64,000 bases of DNA from a bacterium (GTDB lineage Bacteria > JAMCPX01). The notes beneath the pieces were generated by a model, which saw nothing but the letters and a program-made list of their open reading frames with translations, ran no database searches and was not told the DNA's origin. Where the stretch lies: assembly GCA_021792615.1 (NCBI GenBank), contig JAJYUJ010000005.1, forward strand, positions 23,116 to 87,115, written 5' to 3'. The position numbers and the translations under genes are program-made. Below, in pieces: positions 54,552-63,993 of the stretch (positions are counted from its first letter, which is position 1; every line of letters begins with the position of its first letter).

Positions 54552-54993
54552 TGTAACCTCCTTTTTGGTTAGTTTTAGGAAAGCAAATTAAAATCGTGTA
54601 TGATATGGATCACGTTATTGTAATTTACGTTAAAGAGGATTTTTGAAATATCAATTTGAGCATCCTCTCCTCCTTTGTGCAAATCTATACCACTCAAAAA
54701 GTCACAGATAAGTCACAGATTGTTTTTTTAACCCCATTTGTACCTGAACCGTTTTCCGATTCCTTGCTCTCATCTCCACACTTACAGGCGGGTAACTCTC
54801 GATAAAATAGAAGGTTCTTTATATCGATATAAATTGTAACGGATGCATTTAAAATTGAAAAATAGACTAATTTAAACGCTATTGGTTAGTTTAACAGAAT
54901 AAATGGATTGGCAGCAACATATCAATCTCAAAGAGTTCGTCATTCCTGCCCGTGGGCTTCTTCGAAGATATGCTTGAGCAGGAATCCATTTCT

Positions 54994-55127
54994 TGAAGAA
55001 CCACGCCGTAAACGGCATGGATTCTTCGTCGGTATGGAATATATCAATCGCTTAGTTCGCCCGACCCAAGCCCCGCTTGGGTACCCCGCCGCTATAAATA
55101 GCGTGGATTGCGGCGAACACCCGTTCA
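54994..55127. repeat. Dispersed mosaic repeat, copy 2
   Basis: Homologous to 51403-51515 at both ends. It contains nested palindromes GCCGTAAACGGC, ACCCAAGCCCCGCTTGGGT and CCGCTATAAATAGCG. Just upstream (54942-54985) TTCCTGC and GCAGGAA arms form another hairpin. Confidence 0.7.
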
Positions 55128-55199
55128 AAATAGTTCCCTGATTTCGCAGAGACGACGTCCAGATTCTTAATATCCTGGAAATGATTGAGTAGTGAGAAA

Positions 55200-55230
55200 C
55201 TGGATTCCCACTTTCGTGAGAATGACACAA
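55200..55230. repeat. REP-like element (GGATTCCCACTTTCGTGAGAATGAC)
   Basis: A short palindrome of the very common intergenic class TCATTCCCGCGAAAGCGGGAATCC. One copy is seen. Confidence 0.6.
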
Positions 55231-55416
55231 AACCAGTGTAGATAGATGTACATAACCTCTGTCACAGACGGTGATTCCTACTCTTATTCTCAATGGAGCA
55301 GAGATAAGATTGAGAAACGGCATTATTTTGTAAATGAAGAATTATTCGATCAAAAGTCAGTCCACTTTTCAATTTTAAGCAACATCAAATTATAATAGTT
55401 CTTAAAACAGATTGTC

Positions 55417-56832
55417 TTATGCTTTTATCATATACTTTATATCAAGTATGTCTTTCAGATGCCGTAAAAATACGTCCGTAATATGCGCATCGAACTGTGT
55501 GCCTGCTTTTGATTTTATATATTCAACTGTTTGATCGACAGGGAGGGCATCCCGGTACGGCCTTTTGATGGTCATGGAATCAAAAACATCCGCCAGTGCG
55601 GTGATCCTTCCTTCTACAGGAATACTGTCTGTCTTCAATCCATGCTGATAACCTGTTCCGTCCATCCTTTCGTGGTGTGTAAGCGCTATCTGTCCTGCCA
55701 TATCGAGTAACTTAGATCCGGAATTGGTCAATAGCGTAGAGCCTATTTGTGTATGCTTTTTTACCTGTTCGAATTCTTCCGCGGTGAGACTTGACGGCTT
55801 CAGGAGTATGAGCGATGATATACCTATCTTCCCTATATCATGCAGGGAGCTCGCTATGGATATCTTCTCAACCTCCTCTTTTGTAAAACCCATTCCGTCT
55901 GCTATACTCATGACATACTTGCTCACCCTTATATTATGGTTCCCTGTATCATTATCTATATATTCAACCGCTCTCGAAAGCCTGTAGACGATATTGATAT
56001 TGGCTTCTTTCAGTTCTAAAATTACTTTTTTTAATTCTTTTGTCTTCTCGACAATCTGATTGTTCAGGTTATCTATATGCTTTTTGACATTTAAAAGATT
56101 CCCGACTCTCACCATAAGCTCATAGCGGTCTATGGGTTTCGTCAGGAATTCATCCGCGCCTACGGAGAGCGCCTTCATCTTCGAATCTGCATCATTAAGG
56201 GCTGTTATCATGATTACGGGTATCGAAGCGTACTGTTCGTCTGATTTAATGCTCTTGCATACTTCTATGCCGTTGAGCTCCGGCATAAAAACGTTGATCA
56301 TGGCAATATCCGGACGTAGTGTTCTTATTTTTTCCATAGCCTGCACACCATTCGCTGATTTTATGATGGCATATCCCATGGGTGAAAGGGTTGCACTTAT
56401 CAATTCTATATTCTCCGGTCTGTCGTCCGCGACAAGAACAATAGGCGGATGTTTTATTGTTTTTTGTTCTTCCGCTTTTCCGTACTTCTTTATCGAATCA
56501 AGAATATCTTTTACATGGAATGGCTTGCTTATATAATCATCACAGCCGGCCTGGATGAATCTGCTTCTGTCGCCCTTCATCGCTGCTGCTGTAAGGGCTA
56601 TTACCGGGATATTATTTGTCTTAGAACTCGTTTTTATGAGTTTTGTCAACGTGATACCGTCCATGCCCGGGAGGTTCATGTCCATAAATATCAAATCGGG
56701 AATATGATCGTTGATAATTCTCATGGCGGATAAACCGTTACTTGCCTCTATAACGACATAGCCCCGCAATTCGAGTATATCCTTTATTAGCCGTGCGCTT
56801 TTGGGATCATCTTCAACAACGAGTATCCTCAT
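55417..56832 (-). CDS. REC-REC-HD-GYP response regulator
   Basis: 471 residues from the ATG at 56832 (AAGGAGG upstream). Receiver 1 (1-115) is intact: ED at 7-8, Asp51 in FMDMNLPG, Lys103 in SKPF. Receiver 2 (about 131-250) keeps the DD at 136-137 and TKP but has Asn180 where the phosphorylated Asp should be ([11 protein letters not shown]). The HD-GYP domain (about 285-465) has HD in [18 protein letters not shown] with GYQ in place of GYP. It probably hydrolyses a cyclic dinucleotide under phosphorylation control of receiver 1. The start overlaps the kinase stop by 4 bp. Confidence 0.93.
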   Translation of the reverse strand: MRILVVEDDPKSARLIKDILELRGYVVIEASNGLSAMRIINDHIPDLIFMDMNLPGMDGITLTKLIKTSSKTNNIPVIALTAAAMKGDRSRFIQAGCDDYISKPFHVKDILDSIKKYGKAEEQKTIKHPPIVLVADDRPENIELISATLSPMGYAIIKSANGVQAMEKIRTLRPDIAMINVFMPELNGIEVCKSIKSDEQYASIPVIMITALNDADSKMKALSVGADEFLTKPIDRYELMVRVGNLLNVKKHIDNLNNQIVEKTKELKKVILELKEANINIVYRLSRAVEYIDNDTGNHNIRVSKYVMSIADGMGFTKEEVEKISIASSLHDIGKIGISSLILLKPSSLTAEEFEQVKKHTQIGSTLLTNSGSKLLDMAGQIALTHHERMDGTGYQHGLKTDSIPVEGRITALADVFDSMTIKRPYRDALPVDQTVEYIKSKAGTQFDAHITDVFLRHLKDILDIKYMIKA

Positions 56833-59024
56833 GAGAACCTCCTTCCGCAAACCCTGTAAATCTCTTTTAACAGAGTCTGCCTGTCAATTGGCTTTAATAT
56901 AAACGATGATGCACCAAGCTTTAACGCGTCTTTGCCCTCTTCTATGGATGAAATAATAATCACTGGTATGCCTTTCGCATCGGGATCTGCTTGTAACGAT
57001 TTAAGGACGATCCAGCCATTTTTCTTGGGAATAGAAAGATTGAGTGTAATTATGTTCGGTTTTAAATCCTTTATCATGGTCAAAGCCTGTTCTCCATCGT
57101 ATGCAACGTCTACCTCATAACCTGCCTCCTGGAGGTAGCCCTTAATCAGTTTTGCTATGGCATGGTCATCCTCGATAACGAGTACATGGTTGCCGTCTAT
57201 CCTTTTTTGTGCCTGAGCAGCTTGAGGCGGTCTAAACGGGTGTTTTATATTTGCAGGGATTGTAAATGAGAATCTGCTGCCTTTCCCAACCTTGCTCTCC
57301 ACCCATATCTTACCACCGTGTAGTTCTATGATCGCCTTTACTATGGAAAGACCAAGGCCCGTGCCTTCGTGAATGGACGGATGCGATAACCTGATCTGGG
57401 AAAAAGGATAAAACAGCTTGGACATTGCCTCTTCAGGGATGCCTATACCGGTATCCTCTACGGTGAACATGACGTCTTTATCCGCTTTACTGACGATAAG
57501 GGATACACTACCGCTATCCGGGGTAAACTTGATTGCGTTGGTAAGAAGATTATAGAGGACCTGTTTTAATTTCCTTTCATCGGCATAGACCATGGAAACA
57601 TCCGGAGAGATTACCTCCGACAGGTTGATATAATGTCGCAATGCCCGTTCTTTTACCATGGTGATACTCTGTTCCACGATATCTCTCACATAAAATTCGG
57701 AGGGTTCAAATATCATCTGACCGGATTCTACACGCGCAAGATCCAGGATATCATTGATGAGCAAAAGCAGGTGCTCGCCTGCCTCAAGTACGTCTTTTAT
57801 ATATTCTTCCTGTTTTTGATTGAGCTCCCCGAAATTACGTTCGAGCAGCACCTCCGAGAACCCCATAATAGCGTTCAGGGGCGTACGCAGTTCATGAGAC
57901 ATACTCGCAAGAAAATCGGACTTGGCCTTGTTTGCTTTTTCAAGTTCCACATTCCTGAATTCCAATTCTGCCTGCAGTGCTTTTAAAAAGCTGATATCGG
58001 TAAAAATACCGATCTTCCCGGTAAGTACACCATCCTCTATAATAGGTGCACCGCTTGTAATGATGGGTATGCTGGTGTGATCTTTTGTGAGTATATTGAT
58101 CTCGTACGTTGACGGATCGCCCTTGGCCCGTTTTTCAAATTCCGCTGCAATTATTTTTTTATTGTTTTCGTCAAACAGCTCGAAAATCGATCTGCCGGCA
58201 ATCTCCTCTCTTGTATAGCCCAGCATCTGAGTAAATGCCGGGTTGATATCCACAATCCTGCTATCCTTATCGAGCACACACAAGCAATCGTGCATGTTGT
58301 TGATATAAAATTCCTTGTGCTTGAGCTCCCGTGTCCTGTCCTCTACCATAGCTTCGAGCTGGTTCGTGTATATCTGCAGGCTTGCGATCATAGAATTAAT
58401 GGAATGCTCTATTACCGCAAGCATGCCTTTTGCTTTTGTGTCCGCTCTCTGTGAAAGGTCGCCTTTTTCAACTGACTCCAGTATTGGAATCAGTTTCTGC
58501 ATCGGTAAAAAGATGGTGCTGTAAAAATAAAACAGCAAAAACAGGAGAACGATGACTACAAGGGACAATAAAACAGTAGTCACGGTAGAAAAATAATGTA
58601 TGTGTTTGTTGTTTATCGATTCCTGTCTCTGCAAAAAAACATCAAGGTTCTTATGGATATTCGAACCGGCACTATCAACCTCCAACCGGTCGGATGATGC
58701 GAATCCTTCTTTAAACCTGCCTATGTCGGCATTGATGCTGTTCAAAATGCGCTTGCAATCCGGATCCGGATTGGCATACAACGATAGCAATTGGATGCCA
58801 TGTTTTAAACCTGATAAAGAGGTTTGCGAGACGCGCGGAGGAGCAGGTGAATTTACCGAAACAATCACATCATCGATTATATTTCTTTCTGTATGTGCAA
58901 CTGCCTTCAGTCTATCGTTTTTTTTAAGGATGCTCAGGGTATACGATCTTAACCCTATTACAGTAATCAACAATACTATCAATAAGATTAAGAATATATA
59001 AACATGCTGCACATGCTTTTTCAA
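56829..59024 (-). CDS. Hybrid sensor histidine kinase
   Basis: 731 residues starting at TTG 59024, supported by GAGAGG 5 nt upstream. Two membrane helices (about 7-27 and 146-167) flank a periplasmic helical sensor. A HAMP region, a PAS domain (about 240-360), HisKA with [14 protein letters not shown] and an HATPase domain ([33 protein letters not shown]) follow. A C-terminal receiver begins at about 611 with EDD and LKP kept, but Asn662 replaces the phosphoacceptor Asp ([11 protein letters not shown]). The cognate partner is surely the overlapping REC-REC-HD-GYP gene. Confidence 0.94.
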   Translation of the reverse strand: MKKHVQHVYIFLILLIVLLITVIGLRSYTLSILKKNDRLKAVAHTERNIIDDVIVSVNSPAPPRVSQTSLSGLKHGIQLLSLYANPDPDCKRILNSINADIGRFKEGFASSDRLEVDSAGSNIHKNLDVFLQRQESINNKHIHYFSTVTTVLLSLVVIVLLFLLFYFYSTIFLPMQKLIPILESVEKGDLSQRADTKAKGMLAVIEHSINSMIASLQIYTNQLEAMVEDRTRELKHKEFYINNMHDCLCVLDKDSRIVDINPAFTQMLGYTREEIAGRSIFELFDENNKKIIAAEFEKRAKGDPSTYEINILTKDHTSIPIITSGAPIIEDGVLTGKIGIFTDISFLKALQAELEFRNVELEKANKAKSDFLASMSHELRTPLNAIMGFSEVLLERNFGELNQKQEEYIKDVLEAGEHLLLLINDILDLARVESGQMIFEPSEFYVRDIVEQSITMVKERALRHYINLSEVISPDVSMVYADERKLKQVLYNLLTNAIKFTPDSGSVSLIVSKADKDVMFTVEDTGIGIPEEAMSKLFYPFSQIRLSHPSIHEGTGLGLSIVKAIIELHGGKIWVESKVGKGSRFSFTIPANIKHPFRPPQAAQAQKRIDGNHVLVIEDDHAIAKLIKGYLQEAGYEVDVAYDGEQALTMIKDLKPNIITLNLSIPKKNGWIVLKSLQADPDAKGIPVIIISSIEEGKDALKLGASSFILKPIDRQTLLKEIYRVCGRRFS

Positions 59025-59332
59025 TAGAACCTCTCAATAAAATAAAATATGTGCAAAAATGAACACTAAAACGTATCAGCAAATATCTATTATGAATAAA
59101 AGTTATATACTATTACTATTATATGATTTTGTACTATTAAAAATAGTTAAATGCAAGCTTTTTTTGAAATATGTAGTCAATTTTCAACACACCGGTAGTA
59201 TCGTTTTTCTGTTTATAAAATACCTCTCACTTCATGCCTCTCTATGTGCGATCTGTGATGTTTTAATAACAATGAATAGAATAAATATCACAACAATTTA
59301 TCCAACACTTTGATAAATAACGATTTTATTTG
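59025..59332. other. AT-rich intergenic region
   Basis: About 300 bp upstream of the kinase. An 84-codon open frame on the plus strand (59059-59313) has no SD and a random-looking composition; no gene is called. Confidence 0.5.
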
Positions 59333-59348
59333 TGGCATAAAAAATGCT
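59333..59348 (+). promoter_or_regulatory. Sigma-54-type promoter element
   Basis: TGGCATAAAAAATGCT has GG and GC separated by exactly 10 bp, matching TGGCAC-N5-TTGC except for two bases. Initiation about 12 bp on, near 59359, would leave a 20-nt leader with GGAGG before the small gene at 59379. Confidence 0.5.
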
Positions 59349-59378
59349 TTTAGTTCTTTCAGTATGGAGGCAAAGATT

Positions 59379-59516
59379 ATGTGGCTTATAAAGTTTACGT
59401 TTATAGTGTTCGGCGTGATCTACGAATTACTGCATTATGTAGTAACGAACAGTTATCATGCCATAAACAAAAAGATATCGACCTATTTTTATAAAACGAA
59501 TAAAGGACAGGCTTAA
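59379..59516 (+). CDS. 45-residue membrane protein of unknown function
   Basis: Starts at ATG 59379 with GGAGG (59366-59370) 8 nt upstream; the ATG at 59364 is part of this SD. One hydrophobic helix (MWLIKFTFIVFGVIYELLHYVV) is followed by a polar basic tail (NKKISTYFYKTNKGQA). No family recognised. A sigma-54-like element lies 30 bp upstream. It converges tail to tail with the glycosyltransferase, one base apart. The combined SD, promoter and membrane helix argue for a real gene. Confidence 0.6.
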   Translation: MWLIKFTFIVFGVIYELLHYVVTNSYHAINKKISTYFYKTNKGQA

Positions 59517-59517
59517 C

Positions 59518-60894
59518 TTATCTCGTCATCCATGATTTGCTTTTTAATGTTGCCATTGCATAGGGAAATATCCACTGCAGTGTAAATATAGAGAAATAGG
59601 AATAAAGAACACCATACAAAAAGTCTGAATTCTTCTCGGCACGAATGTAATATATCATATAAACAAGCGAAATTACCCCAACCACCGAAAGGTACCTGAA
59701 TATGTTTGCCGGATACAGTATAAGGTTTATGAAAAGGAACGCCATTGCATAATACTGAAACGGGTAACGCAGATTAACGATTATAAAATTAACAAACGGC
59801 AGCACCCTGTGTTTTTTCCTGTATTTTTTCAGAATAAAAGTTGAGAGGATGATGGACTCCCGAATGTTGCTTCTTTCCCATCGCAGATACATCTTTGAGA
59901 GTTTATTGTAATTCGTCGGGACCTGCGTCCGTACAACGGCACTGTTCTGATAGGTTGTGTAAAACCCCTTTTGCAATATCATATTGGTAAGTGCCCGGTC
60001 TTCGCCATACGTGCATACCTCCCCGAGGAACGTCTCATGAAGCCATGGGTCAATAACCTGCCTGATGACGCCCGCCCTGTACGCCGAGAACGCGCCCGGA
60101 CAGCACAAAACAGCTCCGTAGGTCGACTGGCACGCCCTTGTAAAATCAAACGACAGGATAAAACTTACACCGAGCATTTTTGGCACTATACCTTCTTGCT
60201 TGTTTAAGACCTTTACGTTGCCGGCTACCGCACCGATTTGCTCGTTTCTCAAAAACGGTGCAACAATATGATCGAGAGAGCCTTTCTCTATCAAGGAGTC
60301 GGAATCTATGGTTATGAATATATCCCCTTTTGCCTTTTTAAATCCACTGTATAAGGCATGACGTTTCCCCATATTGCGGGGTAGTTTTATTAAGGTAACA
60401 TTGCCGGCATAGCGCGCTTTTGCCTTCTGCATATAGAGAAATGTATCATCCTTTGATCCGTCATCGATGCCAAGTACCTCTATTTTATTGCGGGGATAAT
60501 CCGATTCCACGGCAGCTTTGATTGCTTTTTCTACCAGCGCACCTTCATTGTATGCGGGGATGATCACACTGACAAACGGTAAACGGTCACCCGGTTGCAG
60601 AGCATACGGTTTATATCTTAGCCATAGGACTGTTCTGAAAATCAGATATAAGAGTGTAATTGCAGAATAACTGATAGAGGCATATGTGAAAAAACTGAAT
60701 ATCCTCCCGCGGGCTATGGTAATCTCCCATATCCTCACAAATGAACCGTAATATAGAGAGGCGACTACAAACACCACGATAAGAGACAGTATGCCGGCTT
60801 TGAGCATAAAGTCTAAAATATTTGTTACCGTTGAAGTGGCGGATTCCGTACTATTCCCGTTACTTGTCCGGCCGGCGGATTTGTTTGCTGCCAC
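59518..60894 (-). CDS. Membrane family-2 glycosyltransferase (hyaluronan/poly-GlcNAc synthase type)
   Basis: 458 residues from GTG 60894, with AAGGAGG 9 nt upstream. Two N-terminal membrane helices (about 33-50 and 72-90), a GT-A catalytic domain with PAYNEG, DDGS 144-147, DxD at 197-199 (DSDS), GEDRALTN and the QxxRW-like YLRWERS motif. Three or four C-terminal helices follow. This is the processive polysaccharide synthase architecture (NodC, HasA, PgaC). Polymer unknown; no export genes nearby. Confidence 0.9.
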   Translation of the reverse strand: MAANKSAGRTSNGNSTESATSTVTNILDFMLKAGILSLIVVFVVASLYYGSFVRIWEITIARGRIFSFFTYASISYSAITLLYLIFRTVLWLRYKPYALQPGDRLPFVSVIIPAYNEGALVEKAIKAAVESDYPRNKIEVLGIDDGSKDDTFLYMQKAKARYAGNVTLIKLPRNMGKRHALYSGFKKAKGDIFITIDSDSLIEKGSLDHIVAPFLRNEQIGAVAGNVKVLNKQEGIVPKMLGVSFILSFDFTRACQSTYGAVLCCPGAFSAYRAGVIRQVIDPWLHETFLGEVCTYGEDRALTNMILQKGFYTTYQNSAVVRTQVPTNYNKLSKMYLRWERSNIRESIILSTFILKKYRKKHRVLPFVNFIIVNLRYPFQYYAMAFLFINLILYPANIFRYLSVVGVISLVYMIYYIRAEKNSDFLYGVLYSYFSIFTLQWIFPYAMATLKSKSWMTR

Positions 60895-61122
60895 AGAGCC
60901 TGTCCCTCCTTTGATTCCGCAGGCGGGTTTTGTATTCCAGCTTTTATTGCAGGGTGTACATATCCGGAATCCGTTTTCTTTATATTTCGAATCCTGTCGT
61001 CGTAAGTTTTTTCTTCAGGCATATCACAATCACCTAATATCCGGTCTTGCCAAAGTCAAGATTTTAAGAAAGTATATAAAGTCAATGCACACCACCAAAG
61101 ACGGCGGATTCGGAAACAACTA

Positions 61123-61151
61123 TTGACATTGCTGTTGAAAATCATTATCAA
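61123..61151 (+). promoter_or_regulatory. Promoter of the FeoA-like gene (leaderless)
   Basis: TTGACA (61123-61128), 17-nt spacer, TATCAA (61146-61151). The expected start is 61158, the A of the FeoA-like ATG. Confidence 0.5.
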
Positions 61152-61157
61152 GAAGGT

Positions 61158-61460
61158 ATGAGACTCAATAAAGACAAAACCGACGAGAATAAAAGAGAAC
61201 AGCCCGGTCTTAGTCCGTTAAACGCCATGAAATCGGGGCAGGAAGGGACTGTAAAACAGGTCATGGGCGAAATGGGATTCATCAAAAAACTTATCAACAT
61301 AGGGATACGCACCGGCAGTAAGATAAAGGTTGTCAATGCTTCGGGCGGACCTATCATCGTATCATCCGAAGGAACAAAGTCTGCAATAGGAAAGGGCGCA
61401 GCCTCAAGAATTTTTATCGAGGTTTATACGGCCAAAAACAGCGAGATTAACAAACTCTAA
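61158..61460 (+). CDS. FeoA-domain protein
   Basis: 100 residues. A charged N-terminal extension of about 18 residues, then a single FeoA SH3-like domain: LSPLNAMKSGQEGTVKQVMG, LINIGIRTGSKIKVVN and SKSAIGKGAASRIFIEV. Stand-alone FeoA proteins modulate ferrous iron transport or, in DtxR-like proteins, regulation; no feoB is in the window. The predicted promoter places the transcript start at the ATG itself, so it may be leaderless. Confidence 0.85.
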   Translation: MRLNKDKTDENKREQPGLSPLNAMKSGQEGTVKQVMGEMGFIKKLINIGIRTGSKIKVVNASGGPIIVSSEGTKSAIGKGAASRIFIEVYTAKNSEINKL

Positions 61461-61478
61461 AGGTGACGAACGGTGTCC

Positions 61479-61507
61479 TTGACACAGTCCAAATGCTCCT
61501 GTATGTT
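61479..61507 (+). promoter_or_regulatory. Promoter of the lipoprotein gene at 61534
   Basis: TTGACA (61479-61484), 17-nt spacer, TATGTT (61502-61507), 27 bp before the start; GGGAGG lies between. Confidence 0.55.
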
Positions 61508-61533
61508 TGTAAAAAAAGTAAGGGAGGTTACTT

Positions 61534-62475
61534 ATGAAACAAATAACAAACAATAAAGGAACGTTATTTATCGTGTTTATGTTAGTTTCTTTCATAGCCT
61601 TCATGAGTAGTTGCGGCGGTGGATCCGGATATGTGCCTGCCGGGAATAACCCTACTGTTTGTTCGCAAAATCTGCCCGCTGACATGCAGAAGCTCCTCGG
61701 ATGCACACCACAACAAACGAAGCAGCAAACTCCACCGACTAATACTACCCTGCCTCCCCCCATAATTGTGTCAAATGGCGGGACGTATGTGTCAACCTGT
61801 ACTGCCATACTTCAGGGAGGACCTATACCGGTAGGATTAAATGCACAAAATTACGGACTTGGCGGTGCTGTTGTTGGAGCATCAATCTCGCTCTTTACCT
61901 CAACAAGCAACAAGGTGGCAAACCAAACGCCGGATACTACCGTTACATCCGGTGCATCGGGAACGGTAACGACAACACTCCCCACCGGGGTTCTCTTTGC
62001 TGTGAAAGCCAGTGCCTCAGGCTATATGGATACTTACCAATTCGGGGAGATTGTCTCCGCTGCGGATGCTAATGCATTAATACCTGTGGAATTGATGTCT
62101 GGTACCATAGTGTCTCTTGCGAGCAGCAGTGCTAACGTAACTCAGGATCCGTCATTGGGTGCTATAGTCGGTACGGTAGGCAACTGTGCCGGTGATGCGA
62201 TTGAGAACGCCATAGTCACCTTACAAAATATCAGTACAGGCGCCATCGTTACACAGGGTATCTTTTATGGAAATCCGCCACTCGGCTTGCCAGACCCTTC
62301 ATTGACATGGACATCGAGCCAGGGTGATTTCCTGGCGTTCAATGTTCCGCCCGGTGCATATCAAGTGGTAGCAACTGGTGTGCTTTCAGCAAGCGATACG
62401 ACAACAACGGTTCTCGGCCAGAGCTATGCTGAAGCCATTACCGGATCCGTCAGTATCGTGAATGTCCAGCCTTGA
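61534..62475 (+). CDS. Lipoprotein with carboxypeptidase-regulatory-like domains
   Basis: 313 residues. Signal peptide with lipobox FMSSC (Cys27), then a Gly-rich and a Pro/Thr/Gln-rich linker (about 28-80). Two beta-sandwich modules follow (about 85-195 and 205-310), each with the Ig/CarboxypepD-reg pattern (GAVVGASISLFTSTS...PTGVLFAVKASASGYMDTYQ; GAIVGTVGNCAGDAIENAIVTL...VPPGAYQVVATG). SD GGGAGG. It ends at a strong terminator. Function unknown, surface-anchored. Confidence 0.8.
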   Translation: MKQITNNKGTLFIVFMLVSFIAFMSSCGGGSGYVPAGNNPTVCSQNLPADMQKLLGCTPQQTKQQTPPTNTTLPPPIIVSNGGTYVSTCTAILQGGPIPVGLNAQNYGLGGAVVGASISLFTSTSNKVANQTPDTTVTSGASGTVTTTLPTGVLFAVKASASGYMDTYQFGEIVSAADANALIPVELMSGTIVSLASSSANVTQDPSLGAIVGTVGNCAGDAIENAIVTLQNISTGAIVTQGIFYGNPPLGLPDPSLTWTSSQGDFLAFNVPPGAYQVVATGVLSASDTTTTVLGQSYAEAITGSVSIVNVQP

Positions 62476-62510
62476 TATGCTATACGGAGAGATTATAGAC
62501 GATTTGAGTA

Positions 62511-62540
62511 AGCCCCTGTCTTACAGGGGCTTTATTTTTA
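62511..62540 (+). terminator. Intrinsic terminator of the lipoprotein gene
   Basis: Nine-base-pair stem AGCCCCTGT / ACAGGGGCT with 3-nt loop, then TTATTTTTA. Confidence 0.9.
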
Positions 62541-62553
62541 GAGAATTGTAACC

Positions 62554-62949
62554 ATGAAACATATATCCGTTGTTACGAAAAAGAGGATTGAGCTCATTGA
62601 TGTTACGACCGATGTGAACGCACTGCTCAAGAAGCTGGGCATTGTGAGGGGTATTTGTTATTTATTTGTACCGCATACGACAGGTGGTATTACGATCAAT
62701 GAGAACGCAGACCCCGCTGTAAAACAGGACATCCTTGAAACACTCGACAAAATTGCCCCTGCAGACCGGGACTATAATCACAAAGAGGGCAATGCCGATG
62801 CACACATTAAATCAAGCATGATAGGCGTTACCCTGTCATTGTTTGTCGAAAACGGCAGGCTTGTGCTCGGCACATGGCAGTCAGTTTTCTTTTGTGAATT
62901 TGACGGGCCAAGGACGAGGAGCCTGCTCATAGAAGTTACACCGCTATGA
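62554..62949 (+). CDS. yjbQ: YjbQ/UPF0047 family protein
   Basis: 131 residues of the secondary thiamine-phosphate synthase/UPF0047 family. Conserved residues: VTTDVNALLKKLGIVRGICYLFVPHTTGGITINENADP, then YNHKEGNADAHIKSSMIG and GTWQSVFFCEFDGPR, where the His, Glu and Asp form the putative active site. YjbQ substitutes poorly for ThiE in E. coli, and its true reaction is unknown. The stop overlaps the next start by 4 bp (ATGA). Confidence 0.92.
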   Translation: MKHISVVTKKRIELIDVTTDVNALLKKLGIVRGICYLFVPHTTGGITINENADPAVKQDILETLDKIAPADRDYNHKEGNADAHIKSSMIGVTLSLFVENGRLVLGTWQSVFFCEFDGPRTRSLLIEVTPL

Positions 62950-63344
62950 ACGATGATTTAAATTTGCTCCACCAGATACGGAAACAACAGAGGAGGCTGA
63001 TCTGCATACCCGTTCTCCTCTCGATAGAGGACACCGATAATTTCAAGATTGACTATACAACGGATATGAGTATCGGAGGGTTCCTCATCCAGACGGGATC
63101 CCCCCTGAAAAAAGGGACAATGCTCGATATTCGGTTCAGGCTTCCTGGTGCAATCAAACTTATCGAAGCCAAGGGCGAGGTAATATGGTCGCATGAATAC
63201 AAACCGGGGACCGAACCGACTCAGGATGCCCTGCCGGGGATGGGTGTAAAGTTCATGGAACTTGACGAGCAAAGTAAAAATTACCTGATCTCGTATGTGG
63301 AAAACGAAAAGGGATCGACGCAAGAGGATATCTTTGTTGAATAA
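62946..63344 (+). CDS. PilZ-domain protein
   Basis: 132 residues. RKQQRRLICIPV carries the basic N-terminal PilZ motif (RxxRR), DYTTDMSIGGFLIQTG the D.S.GG motif, so it should bind c-di-GMP. It overlaps yjbQ by 4 bp and the DUF502 gene by up to 50 bp, so translation is coupled across all three. This is the second PilZ protein of the window. Confidence 0.88.
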   Translation: MNDDLNLLHQIRKQQRRLICIPVLLSIEDTDNFKIDYTTDMSIGGFLIQTGSPLKKGTMLDIRFRLPGAIKLIEAKGEVIWSHEYKPGTEPTQDALPGMGVKFMELDEQSKNYLISYVENEKGSTQEDIFVE

Positions 63345-63993
63345 TTCGATTCCGCAAATACATAAAATTAAAAACAAGTTAAGCGTCAAAATAAGAAATA
63401 TTTTTCTTGCAGGGGTAGCTGTTCTTATACCGGTTATCATAACGATCTTCATAATCAGGATCCTCATATCATGGTCTGACAGCCTGCTTGGTATGCTTCC
63501 GAGTATAATCAACCCTCAAACCTATATCCATGTACGCGGCATAAGTCTTATCATTGCCCTTATATTAATTTTCATAATAGGACTGATGACCTATAATTAC
63601 ATAGGACAAAAACTGCTGAGTTTCATGGAGGATATCTTTTCCAACACTCCCTTTATCAAAGGGATCTACAACGGGGCAAAACAGATCACCGATGCATTTA
63701 CAGAGAACAGGAAACAGTTCAACCATGTCGTGCTTGTAGAGTTCCCGAGGGCAGGCAGCTATGCCATAGGGTTTGTCGTCGGCAAGGCAGAGATCTCGAA
63801 TATGGAAGACCCGGAGAATTTGACTGTATTTATACCGACAGTGCCGAACCCAACATCGGGATTCTTCCTCTTTGTGAAAAAATCGAGCCTCTATGAGCTT
63901 AATATATCCATAGAGGAGGCGTTCAAGATCATCCTGACCATGGGTGTCGGCCTCAAGAAGGACATAAGGGCTGTACCGTTTACGCAGCAATAA
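63295..63993 (+). CDS. DUF502 membrane protein
   Basis: 232 residues from ATG 63295, but TTG 63334 (AGAGG 8 nt before it) is a likelier start and would give 219 residues. Two membrane helices (about 35-57 and 83-105) precede the DUF502 core (NTPFIKGIYNGAKQITDAF, VVLVEFPRAGSYAIGFV, VFIPTVPNPTSGFFLFV). The family function is not established. It is cotranscribed with yjbQ and the PilZ gene. Confidence 0.9.
   Translation: MWKTKRDRRKRISLLNNSIPQIHKIKNKLSVKIRNIFLAGVAVLIPVIITIFIIRILISWSDSLLGMLPSIINPQTYIHVRGISLIIALILIFIIGLMTYNYIGQKLLSFMEDIFSNTPFIKGIYNGAKQITDAFTENRKQFNHVVLVEFPRAGSYAIGFVVGKAEISNMEDPENLTVFIPTVPNPTSGFFLFVKKSSLYELNISIEEAFKIILTMGVGLKKDIRAVPFTQQ

Larger units (their letters stand above)
54552..55416. 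other. 865-bp intergenic region with repeats only
   Basis: 54552-54930 is AT-rich upstream DNA of the lipoprotein gene (SD AGGAGG at 54555-54562, no convincing promoter). 54934-55230 holds palindromic repeats, including the mosaic repeat copy 2. 55231-55416 shows nothing recognisable. Confidence 0.6.

Noticed and set aside
59059-59313. 84-codon plus-strand frame upstream of the kinase
   Set aside because: No SD, lies in very AT-rich DNA, and the product has no coherent membrane or domain pattern.
60825-61022. 65-codon minus frame overlapping the glycosyltransferase start
   Set aside because: AGGTGA is near its ATG, but it overlaps the glycosyltransferase by 70 bp in another frame and is unlike known proteins. 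Undecided, so not annotated.
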